This document shows, in pieces, positions 8,953-18,542 of a stretch of DNA of 64,000 nt. Within the stretch, counting starts at the first letter, position 1, and every line of letters begins with the position of its first letter. The stretch lies in assembly GCF_023499215.1 (NCBI RefSeq), contig NZ_JAKHSK010000024.1:1-64000 (forward strand), given 5' to 3'. Below the pieces are notes generated by a model. It saw only the letters and a program-made list of their open reading frames with translations. It did not search any database and was not told where the DNA came from. Origin of the DNA: Zunongwangia pacifica (GTDB lineage: Bacteria > Bacteroidota > Bacteroidia > Flavobacteriales > Flavobacteriaceae). The translations under genes were made by a program, and so were the position numbers.

Positions 8953-10635
8953 TTAACCTTCTATCAAATCTTTTTTATAAGCATCTGAATGCACGTTTGC
9001 TACTGCCCTACCAGATGGATCGTTCATATTCTTAAAAGACTCGTCCCATTCTAAAGCTGTTGGTGTACTACATGCTACTGAAGGTACTGAAGGAACAGAT
9101 AATGCTGCAGCATCACTTGGGAAATGCTGCGAGAAAATCGTTCTGTAATAATATTCTTCTTTACTTGATGGTGGCTGAATTGGGAATTTAAAATGAGCAT
9201 TTTTAAGTTGTTCATCTGTAACCTCAGAATTTACAAGTTCCTTTAAAGTATCGATCCAACTATAACCAACACCATCAGAGAATTGCTCTTTTTGCCTCCA
9301 GGCCACACTTTCTGGCAGATAATCTTCAAAAGCTTTTCTAAGTACCCATTTTTCGATACGCTCCCCATTAATCATTTTGTCCTGTGGGTTAATTCGCATC
9401 GCCACATCCATAAATTCCTTATCTAAGAAAGGAACACGACCTTCTATTCCCCAGGCACAAAGTGATTTGTTCGCTCTTAAACAATCGTATTGATGCAATT
9501 TATCTAGTTTACGTACGGTTTCTTCGTGAAATTCTTTGGCATTTGGTGCTTTATGAAAGTAAAGGTATCCACCAAAAAGCTCATCAGACCCTTCTCCAGA
9601 AAGCACCATTTTAATCCCTAAAGATTTGATAGTCCTGGCCATTAAATACATAGGGGTTGAGGCTCTAATTGTGGTGACATCATAAGTCTCTAAATGATAG
9701 ATCACATCCTTTATCGCATCTAAACCTTCCTGAATAGTGAACTTAATTTCGTGATGCACCGTATCCAGATGATCGGCTACCTTTTGCGCCGCTGCAAGAT
9801 CTGGTGAACCTTCTAATCCAATGGCAAAAGAGTGCAATCTTGGCCACCATGCAGCATCTTTATCATCACTTTCAATTCTTTTTTCTGAATATTTTTTAGC
9901 TACTGCTGAAGTTATTGAAGAATCCAGCCCGCCTGAAAGTAATACCCCATAAGGAACATCACTCATTAACTGGCGATGTACCGCTTTCTCTAAAGCTTCT
10001 CTTAGTTCTTCGATGTTGGTTTCGTTATCTTTAACCGCATCATATTCCATCCAGTCACGCTCGTACCATCTCTGGAAACCATCTTCTTTACTGGACAGGT
10101 AATGACCTGGAGGGAACAATTCAATTTTAGTACATTTTCCTTCCAGTGCTTTAAGCTCTGAAGCAACATAAAAAGTACCATTTTGATCCCAACCAATATA
10201 CAAAGGTATAATCCCCATATGATCCCTTGCAATTAGATATTCGTCCTTTTCTACATCATAAATAGCAAAACCAAAAATTCCGTTTAGATCATCAAGAAAT
10301 TTCGCTCCTTTGTGTTTATACAACGCCAGGATCACTTCACAGTCTGATGCTGTTTGAAATTCGTAATCTGGGCACTGCGCTCTTAACTTTTTATGATTAT
10401 ATATTTCGCCATTAGCGGCAAGTACTAAATTACCATCCTTGGATAATAAAGGCTGTCCTCCTGAAATTGGGTCGACAATGGCAAGACGCTCGTGCGCCAA
10501 AATCGCATTATCATTACTGTAAATCCCACTCCAATCCGGACCACGATGTCTTAAACATCTGGCCATTTCTAATAATTGAGGTCTTAAATCATCAGACTTC
10601 TCTTTTAAATCGAACGCACAAACAATTCCACACAC
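8953..10635 (-). CDS. asnB: Asparagine synthase B (glutamine-hydrolysing)
   Basis: The enzyme makes asparagine from aspartate, ATP and glutamine in the cytosol. Cys2 of MCGIVCAF is the glutaminase nucleophile once Met is removed. RHRGPDWSG (about 29-37) and the EIYNHKKL region belong to the class II amidotransferase domain. The ATP pyrophosphatase loop LLSGGLDSS lies at about 231-239, and VLSGEGSDELFGGY at about 345-358. The length of 560 is normal for the bacterial AsnB type. It is monocistronic, with a terminator about 115 bases downstream and the divergent peptidase gene upstream. Confidence 0.96.
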   Translation of the reverse strand: MCGIVCAFDLKEKSDDLRPQLLEMARCLRHRGPDWSGIYSNDNAILAHERLAIVDPISGGQPLLSKDGNLVLAANGEIYNHKKLRAQCPDYEFQTASDCEVILALYKHKGAKFLDDLNGIFGFAIYDVEKDEYLIARDHMGIIPLYIGWDQNGTFYVASELKALEGKCTKIELFPPGHYLSSKEDGFQRWYERDWMEYDAVKDNETNIEELREALEKAVHRQLMSDVPYGVLLSGGLDSSITSAVAKKYSEKRIESDDKDAAWWPRLHSFAIGLEGSPDLAAAQKVADHLDTVHHEIKFTIQEGLDAIKDVIYHLETYDVTTIRASTPMYLMARTIKSLGIKMVLSGEGSDELFGGYLYFHKAPNAKEFHEETVRKLDKLHQYDCLRANKSLCAWGIEGRVPFLDKEFMDVAMRINPQDKMINGERIEKWVLRKAFEDYLPESVAWRQKEQFSDGVGYSWIDTLKELVNSEVTDEQLKNAHFKFPIQPPSSKEEYYYRTIFSQHFPSDAAALSVPSVPSVACSTPTALEWDESFKNMNDPSGRAVANVHSDAYKKDLIEG

Positions 10636-10925
10636 AGTTTTAAAATTTTAAGTATTAAAGTTGAAACAAATATCGATTAAACATTTCATTAAAAAAGCTT
10701 CAACATACATTTCAATTACAGATATAAACTAAAAAATAAAAATTAGCTTAATTATTAAAAAATCATAAGTATAAATATAATGATTTTTTATCAGCAATAA
10801 AGCTTCCGTAACAAATCGTTGTTGCATTCCTAATGCATTGTCTATTTTATCAAATATTAGCCTTGGATTAACAGGCATTCTAACCGCTGTTTTTTAGCTT
10901 TGGGGGATAATTTGAAATTACAGTT
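10636..10925. promoter_or_regulatory. Divergent intergenic region, with a -7 box for the peptidase gene
   Basis: TAGCTTTG at 10895-10902 fits the Bacteroidota -7 box TAnnTTTG, 24 bases before the plus-strand ATG, but no well-placed TTTG -33 box is present. An AT-rich hairpin with arms like AAAAAATCAT and ATGATTTTTT lies at about 10756-10790. I see no clear promoter for asnB. Confidence 0.4.
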
Positions 10926-12224
10926 ATGAAATACGATCAAATAGACCGCAAACTATTTATTAAAAACCGTAAAAACTTTATGGAGCGTATGGTTCCTGGA
11001 GGATTAGCTGTTTTTAATGCTAATGATGTTTTCCCTATTGGGGCCGATAGTACAATGCCTTTTCAGCAAAATAGGGATTTATTCTATCTAAGTGGTGTAG
11101 ACCAGGAAGAAGCGATTCTAGTTTTATTTCCAGAAGCACCAAAACCAGAACACCGGGAAATACTTTTCTTAACCGAAACCAATCCGCATATCGCCGTTTG
11201 GGAAGGCGAAAAACTTACAAAAGAAAGAGCTTTTGAAGTAAGTGGTATAAAAACAGTGTACTGGCTACAAGATTTTGAAAAGGTGTTTTTTGAAATTATG
11301 GCGCAAGCAGAGACGATTTATTTTAACAAAAATGAACATTATCGCGTTCAGGGAAGTATCCAAACAGAAACCCGTGACGATCGCTTTATAAAATGGTGTA
11401 AACAAAAATACCCGGCGCATCAGGTTGCTAAAAGTAATCCCATCTTGCAAAGGTTACGTTCTGTAAAAGATCCTATCGAGCTGGATTTAATGCAGCAAGC
11501 CTGCGATATTACCGAGAAGGCTTTTAGAAGAGCGCTTAAATTCACGAAACCTGGCGTATGGGAATATGAAATTGAAGCGGAATACTGGCACGAGATGATA
11601 AGAAACCGCTCTAAAGGTTTTGCTTATACCCCTATTATCGCGAGCGGAAATAATGCCAACGTATTGCATTACACTGAAAATAATCAGCAATGTAAAGCAG
11701 GAGATCTTATTTTATTAGACACGGGTGCCGAGTATGCCAACTATTCTAGTGACATGACCAGATCGATTCCCGTTTCAGGAAGATTTACCGATAGACAAAA
11801 GCAAATTTACAATACCGTTAATAAGGTTAAAACCGAAGCTACAAAATGGTTGATCCCAGGAACCATGTGGGACGAATTTCATAAAGAAGTTGGAAAACTA
11901 ATGACTTCAGAACTACTGGATCTTGGTTTACTTGATAAAGCCGATGTACAAAATGAAAATCCAGACTGGCCAGCTTACAAAAAATATTTTATGCATGGTA
12001 CCGCTCATAATATTGGCTTAGATACGCATGACTATGGTATTTTAACCGAACCTATGAAAGCGAACCAGGTTTTTACTGTTGAACCGGGAATTTATCTGCC
12101 GGAAGAAGGATTCGGAATTCGATTAGAAGACGATGTTGTAATCCAGGAAAAAGGAGAACCGTTTAATTTAATGCGCAATATTCCTATTGAAGCAGAGGAG
12201 ATTGAGGAGATTATGAACTCTTAA
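10926..12224 (+). CDS. pepP: Xaa-Pro aminopeptidase (aminopeptidase P, M24B)
   Basis: This cytosolic metallopeptidase removes an N-terminal residue that precedes proline. The N-terminal creatinase-like domain contains PFQQNRDLFYLSGVDQ. The pita-bread catalytic domain shows the dinuclear metal ligands in order: LLDTGAEY (about 262-269), SSDMTRSIP (about 272-280), HGTAHNIGLDTHDYG (about 357-371), VEPGIYLP (about 388-395) and IRLEDDVV (about 402-409). The length of 432 agrees with bacterial PepP. It is transcribed alone and followed by a terminator at 12235-12279. Confidence 0.93.
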   Translation: MKYDQIDRKLFIKNRKNFMERMVPGGLAVFNANDVFPIGADSTMPFQQNRDLFYLSGVDQEEAILVLFPEAPKPEHREILFLTETNPHIAVWEGEKLTKERAFEVSGIKTVYWLQDFEKVFFEIMAQAETIYFNKNEHYRVQGSIQTETRDDRFIKWCKQKYPAHQVAKSNPILQRLRSVKDPIELDLMQQACDITEKAFRRALKFTKPGVWEYEIEAEYWHEMIRNRSKGFAYTPIIASGNNANVLHYTENNQQCKAGDLILLDTGAEYANYSSDMTRSIPVSGRFTDRQKQIYNTVNKVKTEATKWLIPGTMWDEFHKEVGKLMTSELLDLGLLDKADVQNENPDWPAYKKYFMHGTAHNIGLDTHDYGILTEPMKANQVFTVEPGIYLPEEGFGIRLEDDVVIQEKGEPFNLMRNIPIEAEEIEEIMNS

Positions 12225-12234
12225 CAGCTATATA

Positions 12235-12279
12235 AAAAGGCCACAATAATTGAAAATTAATTCAATTTTGCGGCCTTTT
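12235..12279 (+). terminator. Rho-independent terminator after pepP
   Basis: The left arm starts AAAAGGCCACAA and the right arm ends TTTTGCGGCCTTTT, with one mismatch in the GC part and an AT-rich loop. It starts about 10 bases after the pepP stop and ends just before the next gene. Confidence 0.75.
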
Positions 12280-12287
12280 ATAATGTA

Positions 12288-13064
12288 ATGCTTATGAAAA
12301 TACTGTATAAAAATACACAAATAAAGTTTACAACAAAGGGAAAAAGCAATCCTTTAGTGCTTTTACATGGATTTTTAGAAACCGAAGCAATTTGGAAAGA
12401 CTATCTGGAATTACTTTCTAAAGAGCGCCAGGTGATTACAATCGATCTTTTGGGCCATGGAAAAACAGGAAATATCGCTAACGTCCATTCTATGGAAAAT
12501 ATGGCAGATGCAGTAGTGGAAGTACTTAATCATTTAGGAATCCAAAAAGCCAGCTTTGCCGGTCATTCTATGGGAGGCTATGTAATTATGGAGATCTTAA
12601 AAAAACATCCTGAGAAAATATCAAAGATTAGCCTTATCAATTCTACCCCAGCTGAAGATACTCCCGAGAAAAAGGAAAACAGGGAACGTGTTGCTGATAT
12701 GCTGACCAAAAACAAATCGGCTTTTGTAAGTATGGCGATTTCTAACCTCTTAACTTCTGAAAATAATAAAAAGTTTAAGCCAGAAATCGAAATTCTTAAA
12801 CGTGAAGCACAAAAAATGGCTTCAGAAAATATTATTGCAGCCACACTGGGAATGAAGAATAGATTAGACAGCACTGAAGCATTTAAAAACTTTAAAGGAG
12901 AGAAATTTATGGTTATTGGCATGCAGGACCCGGTGCTGGATGTAACAACCACCCTACAAATAGCCAAAAAAACGAATGCTGAAATCATCGAATTTCCCGA
13001 TGGACACTTATCCTTTATTGAAAATAGGGAACAATTATCTCATTTTCTTCAATCAAAAGCATAA
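12288..13064 (+). CDS. Alpha/beta-fold hydrolase
   Basis: The 258-residue protein has the oxyanion-hole motif LLHGFLE (about 24-30), the nucleophile elbow GHSMGG (about 93-98), an acidic residue in GMQDPVLD (about 217-224) and the catalytic His in DGHLSFIE (about 241-248). These place it in the alpha/beta hydrolase family near esterases and MenH-like enzymes. No signal peptide is seen, so it should be cytosolic. The substrate cannot be told. A second ATG six bases in (MKILYKN) is an equally likely start. Confidence 0.85.
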   Translation: MLMKILYKNTQIKFTTKGKSNPLVLLHGFLETEAIWKDYLELLSKERQVITIDLLGHGKTGNIANVHSMENMADAVVEVLNHLGIQKASFAGHSMGGYVIMEILKKHPEKISKISLINSTPAEDTPEKKENRERVADMLTKNKSAFVSMAISNLLTSENNKKFKPEIEILKREAQKMASENIIAATLGMKNRLDSTEAFKNFKGEKFMVIGMQDPVLDVTTTLQIAKKTNAEIIEFPDGHLSFIENREQLSHFLQSKA

Positions 13065-13420
13065 AATTCAGCAGTAAAAATCTCTTCTAATATCATAATT
13101 TGGAAACAACTTAAGAGAACAGATGCATCATACAAGCTAAAATCAACAAAGGGTTTAAAGAAAAGTCATTTATCCATATCATTCAGCAGAAATCACTGTA
13201 AAAACTAGCTAAAACGGTTAAGATTGCACAAAACACCAATGTAAAACGCATAGAAACGGTGCTATTAAATTTGTCATTTAATGAAAATAAGTGCCAGATA
13301 TTACATTTTTCGCAATCAAAATCTTAAAAAATATTATTTAACAAAAAATTAGCTATTCTTTGGGATTTTCGTAAGTATTTTTTAATTTTAAAGAGTCAAA
13401 AAATTAAAAATCAATCACTT
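13065..13420. other. Intergenic region without recognisable content
   Basis: This 356-base gap between the hydrolase gene and the small Cys protein is AT-rich. I find no ORF with family features, no strong hairpin, no dispersed repeat and no exact TAnnTTTG box. The nearest is TATTCTTTG at about 13352, which has one base too many. Confidence 0.5.
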
Positions 13421-13684
13421 ATGAAAGATAATCCCCATAAATTTTCTTTCGCTAAAGTTTACTGTAGTATTTTTGGCCACAAGTTAAAGGTAACCAAAAA
13501 TGTTACCGATCACGTACACGAATATAAGTGTGCCAACTGCGGACAGGAAATGACAGACACAGCGAATGGATTCTTAGCACCCTTAACAAAGAAATTTAAA
13601 GAAACGAACAACTATATCGCCAAAATTCACAAAAAACGAAAAGATCGCCGTCTACGCCAAAGTCATTACGCCAAAGCTTCTTAA
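13421..13684 (+). CDS. Small uncharacterised protein with a C-x2-C knuckle
   Basis: The 87-residue basic protein has VYCSIFGHKL (Cys at about 15) and YKCANCGQEM (Cys at about 37 and 40), so a zinc ribbon or knuckle is possible. The C-terminus is strongly basic (KKRKDRRLRQ). The pattern recalls small conserved flavobacterial proteins of unknown function. It converges on thiL, with a gap of 3 bases between the stop codons. Confidence 0.75.
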   Translation: MKDNPHKFSFAKVYCSIFGHKLKVTKNVTDHVHEYKCANCGQEMTDTANGFLAPLTKKFKETNNYIAKIHKKRKDRRLRQSHYAKAS

Positions 13685-13687
13685 GCT

Positions 13688-14743
13688 TTATTCTTCACTC
13701 TTCATAGAGTTCCATCCACGAGCAACTAATGGAATCGCCTGGTTGGCACGTGTGATAAGATGCATGCCTGCGCTTTCTTCGGTCATATGACCAATAATAG
13801 TGAGGTTTGGATTTCCTTTTATTTTATCAAAATCTGATTGTGAAATGGTGAATAGTAACTCATAATCTTCACCGCCACTTAATGCAATCATTGTACTATC
13901 CAATTCAAATTCTTCACAAACCGATATTACAGCAGGATCCAGCGGCACTTTTTCTTCATATAGATTCACGCCGGTTTTCGAATTTTTACAAAGGTGGATC
14001 ACTTCAGAAGAAAGTCCGTCGCTAATATCAATCATCGAAGTGGGCTTCACTCCAAGCTCTTTAAGCAAAGGCGGAATATCTTTACGTGCTTCAGGTTTTA
14101 ATTGGCGTTCGATTAAATAAGTATATTGATCTAGATCTGGTTGCGCATTAGGGTTGGCTTTAAAAACCTGTTTTTCTCGTTCCAATACCTGCAATCCCAT
14201 ATAAGCAGCACCCAAATCTCCGGTCACCACCAGTAAATCATTAGCCTGTGCCCCACTTCTGTATACCACATCTTCCTTTTTAGCTTCCCCAAAAACCGAA
14301 ATACTTATAAATAATCCAGATGTAGAAGAAGTCGTATCCCCACCAATCACATCGATATTATATAAATCTGCCGCTAATTGTATGCCGGCATATAATTCTT
14401 CTAAAGCTTCTACCGGAAAACGATTAGACGGCGCAATAGAAACTGTGATGTGTGTTGCTTTACCATTCATGGCATAAATATCTGATGCGTTTACCATAAC
14501 AGATTTATACCCTAAATGCTTCAGCGGCATATAAGCAAGATCAAAATGCACACCTTCTACAAGCATATCTGTACTTACCAGTGTTTGCTTATCTTTAAAA
14601 TCTAACACTGCGGCATCATCACCAATCGCTTTAATCGTAGAAGAATGCTTTGGAGAAAAATTTTTGGTTAAATGATCGATTAATCCAAATTCCCCTAATT
14701 CAGATAAACTTGTTTTGGTAGGCTCACTATTATCAAACATCAC
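13688..14743 (-). CDS. thiL: Thiamine-monophosphate kinase
   Basis: The enzyme phosphorylates thiamine monophosphate to thiamine diphosphate with ATP, the last step of cofactor synthesis. Visible AIR-synthase-superfamily motifs are GDDAAVLD (about 42-49), DMLVEGVHFD (about 59-68), GGDTTSS (about 135-141), VTGDLGAAYMG (about 173-183) and DISDGLSSE (about 239-247). The length of 351 is typical. It is single, convergent with the small Cys protein and divergent from the suf operon. Confidence 0.95.
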   Translation of the reverse strand: MMFDNSEPTKTSLSELGEFGLIDHLTKNFSPKHSSTIKAIGDDAAVLDFKDKQTLVSTDMLVEGVHFDLAYMPLKHLGYKSVMVNASDIYAMNGKATHITVSIAPSNRFPVEALEELYAGIQLAADLYNIDVIGGDTTSSTSGLFISISVFGEAKKEDVVYRSGAQANDLLVVTGDLGAAYMGLQVLEREKQVFKANPNAQPDLDQYTYLIERQLKPEARKDIPPLLKELGVKPTSMIDISDGLSSEVIHLCKNSKTGVNLYEEKVPLDPAVISVCEEFELDSTMIALSGGEDYELLFTISQSDFDKIKGNPNLTIIGHMTEESAGMHLITRANQAIPLVARGWNSMKSEE

Positions 14744-15047
14744 AAATAAATTTTATGCAAAATAAATGAATATTATGGCAACAACATATACTTAACGAAT
14801 TTTATCATATAAACTGAAAGGTTTCCTATATTATCCCACTAATAGAATAAGAAGTTCCAGAATTTACAAATCATCCGGAAGATTTTGACATAAAACAACT
14901 TAGCCTTTTTTAAACCCGGTAAAATAAAGGCCTTTAATAATAATCGAATACGTCTATTTCTACATTTTTAAAACAAATATTACCGCTATGGTAAAACGCT
15001 TGTTTTAATGTATATTTGTACGCGATTTAAAAAGATCTTTTTAAGCT
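14744..15047. promoter_or_regulatory. thiL-suf divergent region with a -7 box for the suf operon
   Basis: TATATTTG at 15011-15018 fits TAnnTTTG and lies 29 bases before the sufA ATG. No TTTG stands at the usual -33 position. I did not find a clear IscR-like palindrome or other operator in this 304-base gap. Confidence 0.45.
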
Positions 15048-15377
15048 ATGATAAAAGTTAGTGAAGATGCAAGAAAAAAGATTTCTGCTCTAATGGAAGA
15101 AGAAGGTTTTGACAGCCTTCAGGACTTTGTACGCGTTGGCGTGAAGAGCGGCGGCTGTTCTGGTTTATCGTACGAACTAAAATTCGATAAATCTAAAGCC
15201 GATGATGACAAACTTTTTGAAGATAACGATATTAAAATCATTGTAGATAAACGCAGTGTTTTATATCTGGCAGGAACTATTTTAGAATATTCTGGCGGAT
15301 TAAACGGCAAAGGTTTTGTTTTTAATAACCCAAATGCCCAAAGAACCTGCGGATGCGGTGAAAGTTTTTCGCTTTAA
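15048..15377 (+). CDS. sufA: A-type iron-sulfur cluster carrier (SufA/HesB/IscA)
   Basis: The 109-residue protein carries iron-sulfur clusters from the SUF scaffold to target proteins. The three conserved cysteines are in KSGGCSGLSYEL (about 29-40) and in the C-terminal CGCG motif (about 103-106). The length matches the family. It opens the suf operon. In the other SUF operons I know of, the next gene would be sufB, but here a disrupted four-helix-bundle gene lies between them. Confidence 0.95.
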   Translation: MIKVSEDARKKISALMEEEGFDSLQDFVRVGVKSGGCSGLSYELKFDKSKADDDKLFEDNDIKIIVDKRSVLYLAGTILEYSGGLNGKGFVFNNPNAQRTCGCGESFSL

Positions 15378-15385
15378 AAAGAAAA

Positions 15386-15420
15386 GTTCAATGTTAAAGG
15401 TTTAATATTCAAAGTTGGCA
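15386..15420. repeat. Heptad repeat array, left flank of the suf four-helix-bundle pseudogene
   Basis: Units of exactly 7 bases follow one another: GTTCAAT, GTTAAAG, GTTTAAT, ATTCAAA and GTTGGCA. The putative TTG start of the four-helix-bundle reading frame lies inside the last unit. Confidence 0.75.
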
Positions 15421-15806
15421 ACAATTAAACAATTTGAAGATTTAGAGATTTGCCAAAAGGCCAGAGAAATCTGCAAGATTGTTTACAAAGCGAAACAGAA
15501 TACAAATCTTAAAAATGATTTTAAACTATATAATCAATTAAATGGATCATCAGGTTCAATAATGGATAATATAGCAGAGGGATTCGAAAGAAATGGAAAT
15601 AGAGAATTTATTCAATTTCTTTCTATAGCAAAAGCATCTTGTGGAGAAACCCGATCACAATATTATATAGAGCTTTTGACCGTGGATATCTAAATGAAGA
15701 TGATTTTGAAGACTTTAAGAACAAAGTTATTTCATTGAGCAGGCAAATAAATGGGTTTATAGATTATTTGCAAAAGAGTGATTTTAGAGGAGCAAAATTT
15801 AAATAA
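15415..15806 (+). pseudogene. Four-helix-bundle protein (23S-IVS/S23 family), frameshifted
   Basis: The first frame (15415-15693, TTG start) reads MATIKQFEDLEICQKAREI and holds the family signature SIMDNIAEGFERNGNREFIQ. It then stops early after ETRSQYYIELLTVDI. If two bases (AT in TATTATATAGAG, about 15664) are taken out, the frame continues as YYRAFDRGYLNEDDFEDF and ends QKSDFRGAKFK at 15806, which is the normal family C-terminus. So a 2-base insertion, apparently a TA slippage, truncates it. It lies between sufA and sufB on the same strand, with inverted heptad arrays on both sides. It is only distantly similar to the intact copy at 5426-5803, so the two are not a recent duplication. Confidence 0.85.
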
Positions 15807-15807
15807 T

Positions 15808-15828
15808 ATTGAATTTTGAACCTTGAAT
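15808..15828. repeat. Heptad repeat array, right flank of the suf four-helix-bundle pseudogene
   Basis: Three perfect-period units, ATTGAAT, TTTGAAC and CTTGAAT, start two bases after the restored stop codon. They are complementary in type to the array at 15386-15413. Confidence 0.75.
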
Positions 15829-15842
15829 TATAAAATACTGAA

Positions 15843-17288
15843 ATGGCATATACTGAAGACGACTTAAAAAAAGAACTCGAAACCAAGGAATATGAGTACG
15901 GATTTTATACCGATATAGAGTCTGACACCCTTCCTGTAGGTTTAAACGAGGATATTGTTAGAGCAATCTCTAAAAAGAAAGAAGAGCCAGAATGGATGAC
16001 AGAATGGCGATTGGAAGCTTTTAGGGCATGGCAAGAAATGGAAGAACCAGAATGGGCAAATGTTCACTATCAAAAACCTGACTTCCAAAACATTTCTTAC
16101 TATTCGGCTCCTAACAAGAAACCTAAATACGATAGTTTGGATGAAGTTGATCCCGAGTTGCTTGATACGTTTAAAAAGCTAGGTATTTCTATAGACGAGC
16201 AGAAAAAACTAGCCGGTGTTGCCGTAGATGTGGTCATGGATTCAGTTTCTGTAACCACTACATTTAAAAAGACACTAGCTGAAAAAGGGATCATTTTCTG
16301 TTCAATTTCAGAAGCTATTAAAGAACACCCAGAATTAGTAAAAAAATATATCGGCTCTGTAGTTCCTAAGAAGGATAACTTTTATGCCGCTTTAAATTCT
16401 GCTGTATTTAGTGATGGCTCATTCTGTTATATTCCCAAAGGCGTTCGTTGCCCAATGGAACTATCAACATATTTCAGAATTAATCAGGCAGGTACAGGGC
16501 AGTTCGAAAGAACGCTAGTGATTGCTGATGAAAGTAGTTATGTAAGTTACCTTGAGGGTTGTACCGCGCCAATGCGTGATGAAAATCAATTACACGCGGC
16601 AGTAGTAGAACTTATCGCTTTAGATAATGCCGAAATAAAATACAGTACCGTACAAAACTGGTTCCCTGGAGGGAAAGACGGAAAAGGCGGAGTTTTTAAC
16701 TTCGTAACAAAAAGAGGTCTTTGCGAGAAAAACGCTAAAATATCCTGGACCCAGGTAGAAACAGGATCTGCAGTAACCTGGAAGTATCCTTCATGTGTAT
16801 TAAAAGGAGATAATTCGGTTGGAGAGTTTTACTCTATCGCGGTAACGAATAACTACCAGCAGGCCGATACAGGAACAAAAATGATCCATCTTGGTAAAAA
16901 CACCAGGAGTACCATTATTTCTAAAGGAATTTCAGCAGGAAAATCACAAAACTCGTATCGTGGTTTGGTACAAATAAATCCGCGTGCCGAAAATGCAAGA
17001 AACTTTTCGCAATGTGATTCCCTATTAATGGGTAATGCTTGTGGGGCGCACACTTTCCCATACATCGAAGCAAAAAACAAAACGGCGAAAGTAGAACACG
17101 AGGCTACAACCAGTAAAATTGGTGAAGACCAGATTTTTTACTGTAACCAAAGAGGAATTGATACTGAAAAAGCGATCGCACTAATTGTTAATGGCTTTAG
17201 TAAGGAAGTATTAAATAAACTTCCCATGGAGTTTGCCGTAGAAGCACAAAAACTATTAGAAATTTCATTAGAAGGTTCTGTAGGATAA
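15843..17288 (+). CDS. sufB: SUF scaffold subunit SufB
   Basis: SufB forms the SufBC2D scaffold on which iron-sulfur clusters are built. The 481-residue sequence has the typical segments: [39 protein letters not shown] and [20 protein letters not shown] in the middle, and [20 protein letters not shown] towards the end. The last contains the conserved Cys seen in cluster-assembling SufB. Length and motif order are normal. The start [12 protein letters not shown] is the usual family N-terminus. Confidence 0.97.
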   Translation: MAYTEDDLKKELETKEYEYGFYTDIESDTLPVGLNEDIVRAISKKKEEPEWMTEWRLEAFRAWQEMEEPEWANVHYQKPDFQNISYYSAPNKKPKYDSLDEVDPELLDTFKKLGISIDEQKKLAGVAVDVVMDSVSVTTTFKKTLAEKGIIFCSISEAIKEHPELVKKYIGSVVPKKDNFYAALNSAVFSDGSFCYIPKGVRCPMELSTYFRINQAGTGQFERTLVIADESSYVSYLEGCTAPMRDENQLHAAVVELIALDNAEIKYSTVQNWFPGGKDGKGGVFNFVTKRGLCEKNAKISWTQVETGSAVTWKYPSCVLKGDNSVGEFYSIAVTNNYQQADTGTKMIHLGKNTRSTIISKGISAGKSQNSYRGLVQINPRAENARNFSQCDSLLMGNACGAHTFPYIEAKNKTAKVEHEATTSKIGEDQIFYCNQRGIDTEKAIALIVNGFSKEVLNKLPMEFAVEAQKLLEISLEGSVG

Positions 17289-17306
17289 GCGATCTAATTA
17301 TAGAAA

Positions 17307-17693
17307 ATGAAGAAAATTCTGTTTATATTTTTATTGCTTATTACCATAGCATCCTGCAAAGATGACACCAAGCAGACCGTGCAGGAGAATGTTGCTGAAG
17401 AGCAAGAAACTGAACAGGATACCGTACCAACAGTAGTAGGCAAATTCGTTTTCACTGAAAAAGATGCCATTTTAAGAGGCGAAAACTTTATATATAATGT
17501 CGAAATCGACAGCTTAAGCCGAAATTTGGGAAAACAAGTTGAAGCTTATAAAACTGATGATTTCGAAATGATCCCGGTAAAAGTGAAAGGAAAATTAAAG
17601 CAAAGCCCCAGACAAACCGGAATCAAAAGAAATATAGAATTAAGAGAAATTGTAGCTATCCTTGCCGATAGCACAAAAAATAGACAGGAATAA
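17307..17693 (+). CDS. Small lipoprotein inside the suf operon
   Basis: The 128-residue product has a lipoprotein signal peptide with lipobox ITIASC (Cys at about 17), then an acidic linker and a compact domain (VVGKFVFTEKDAILRGENFIYNV, given here in part). I recognise no family. It sits 18 bases after sufB and 42 before sufC, same strand, so it is transcribed with the iron-sulfur genes although it should be attached to a membrane facing the periplasm. Nothing in the sequence links it to cluster assembly. Confidence 0.75.
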   Translation: MKKILFIFLLLITIASCKDDTKQTVQENVAEEQETEQDTVPTVVGKFVFTEKDAILRGENFIYNVEIDSLSRNLGKQVEAYKTDDFEMIPVKVKGKLKQSPRQTGIKRNIELREIVAILADSTKNRQE

Positions 17694-17735
17694 CAAACAT
17701 AATTTAGGCTTAGCCTAAATGCATACCAAATAATT

Positions 17736-18488
17736 ATGCTTAAGATAAAGAATTTACACGCAAGTATAGAAGGAAAAGAAATCCTAAAAGGAATCGATCT
17801 TGAGATTAACCCGGGTGAAGTACACGCTATCATGGGTCCTAATGGATCTGGAAAAAGTACTTTATCTTCTGTTATTGCAGGTAGAGAAGAATACGAAATG
17901 ACAGATGGTGAAATCATTTTTGAAAATGAAGATCTTGCTGAACTTGATCCAGAGGAAAGAGCTCACAAAGGTGTTTTTCTTTCTTTTCAGTACCCAGTGG
18001 AAATTCCAGGAGTATCGGTAACCAACTTTATGAAAACTGCAATTAACGCGCATCGTAAAGCCAATGGTTTAGAAGATATGCCTGCTAACGAAATGCTTAA
18101 GCTTATTCGTGAAAAATCGGAATTACTTGAAATCGATCGTAAATTCTTATCAAGATCATTAAACGAAGGATTCTCTGGCGGGGAGAAAAAGAGAAATGAG
18201 ATTTTCCAGATGGCCATGCTAGAGCCAAAATTATCGATTTTGGACGAAACAGATTCTGGTTTAGATATCGATGCCCTTAAAATTGTATCAAACGGAGTGA
18301 ATAAATTAAGAACAGAAAATAACGCCGTTCTTGTAATTACACACTACCAAAGACTTTTAAATTATATCGTACCAGATGTTGTACACGTTTTAATCGATGG
18401 TAAAATCGTTAAAACCGGAGGTAAAGAACTTGCTTACGAGTTAGAAGAAAGAGGTTACGACTGGATTAAGCAGGAAAAAGCAGTTTAA
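17736..18488 (+). CDS. sufC: SUF system ATPase SufC
   Basis: This ABC-type ATPase drives the SufBCD scaffold. The Walker A motif GPNGSGKST (about 34-42), the ABC signature region [12 protein letters not shown] (about 145-156) and the Walker B motif [12 protein letters not shown] (about 166-177) are all present. The DETDSGLD form is characteristic of SufC rather than a transporter ATPase. The length of 250 is normal. A small hairpin (GATTGG at 18510 and CCAATC at 18525) lies between sufC and sufD. Confidence 0.97.
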   Translation: MLKIKNLHASIEGKEILKGIDLEINPGEVHAIMGPNGSGKSTLSSVIAGREEYEMTDGEIIFENEDLAELDPEERAHKGVFLSFQYPVEIPGVSVTNFMKTAINAHRKANGLEDMPANEMLKLIREKSELLEIDRKFLSRSLNEGFSGGEKKRNEIFQMAMLEPKLSILDETDSGLDIDALKIVSNGVNKLRTENNAVLVITHYQRLLNYIVPDVVHVLIDGKIVKTGGKELAYELEERGYDWIKQEKAV

Positions 18489-18542
18489 TATTAAAATTCG
18501 ATAAAAACAGATTGGTTTTTTTGACCAATCTTGAGAATTTGT

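Noticed and set aside
18510-18530. Hairpin GATTGG/CCAATC between sufC and sufD as a terminator
   Set aside because: The stem is only six pairs and the T run is in the loop, not after it; sufD must be transcribed with sufC.
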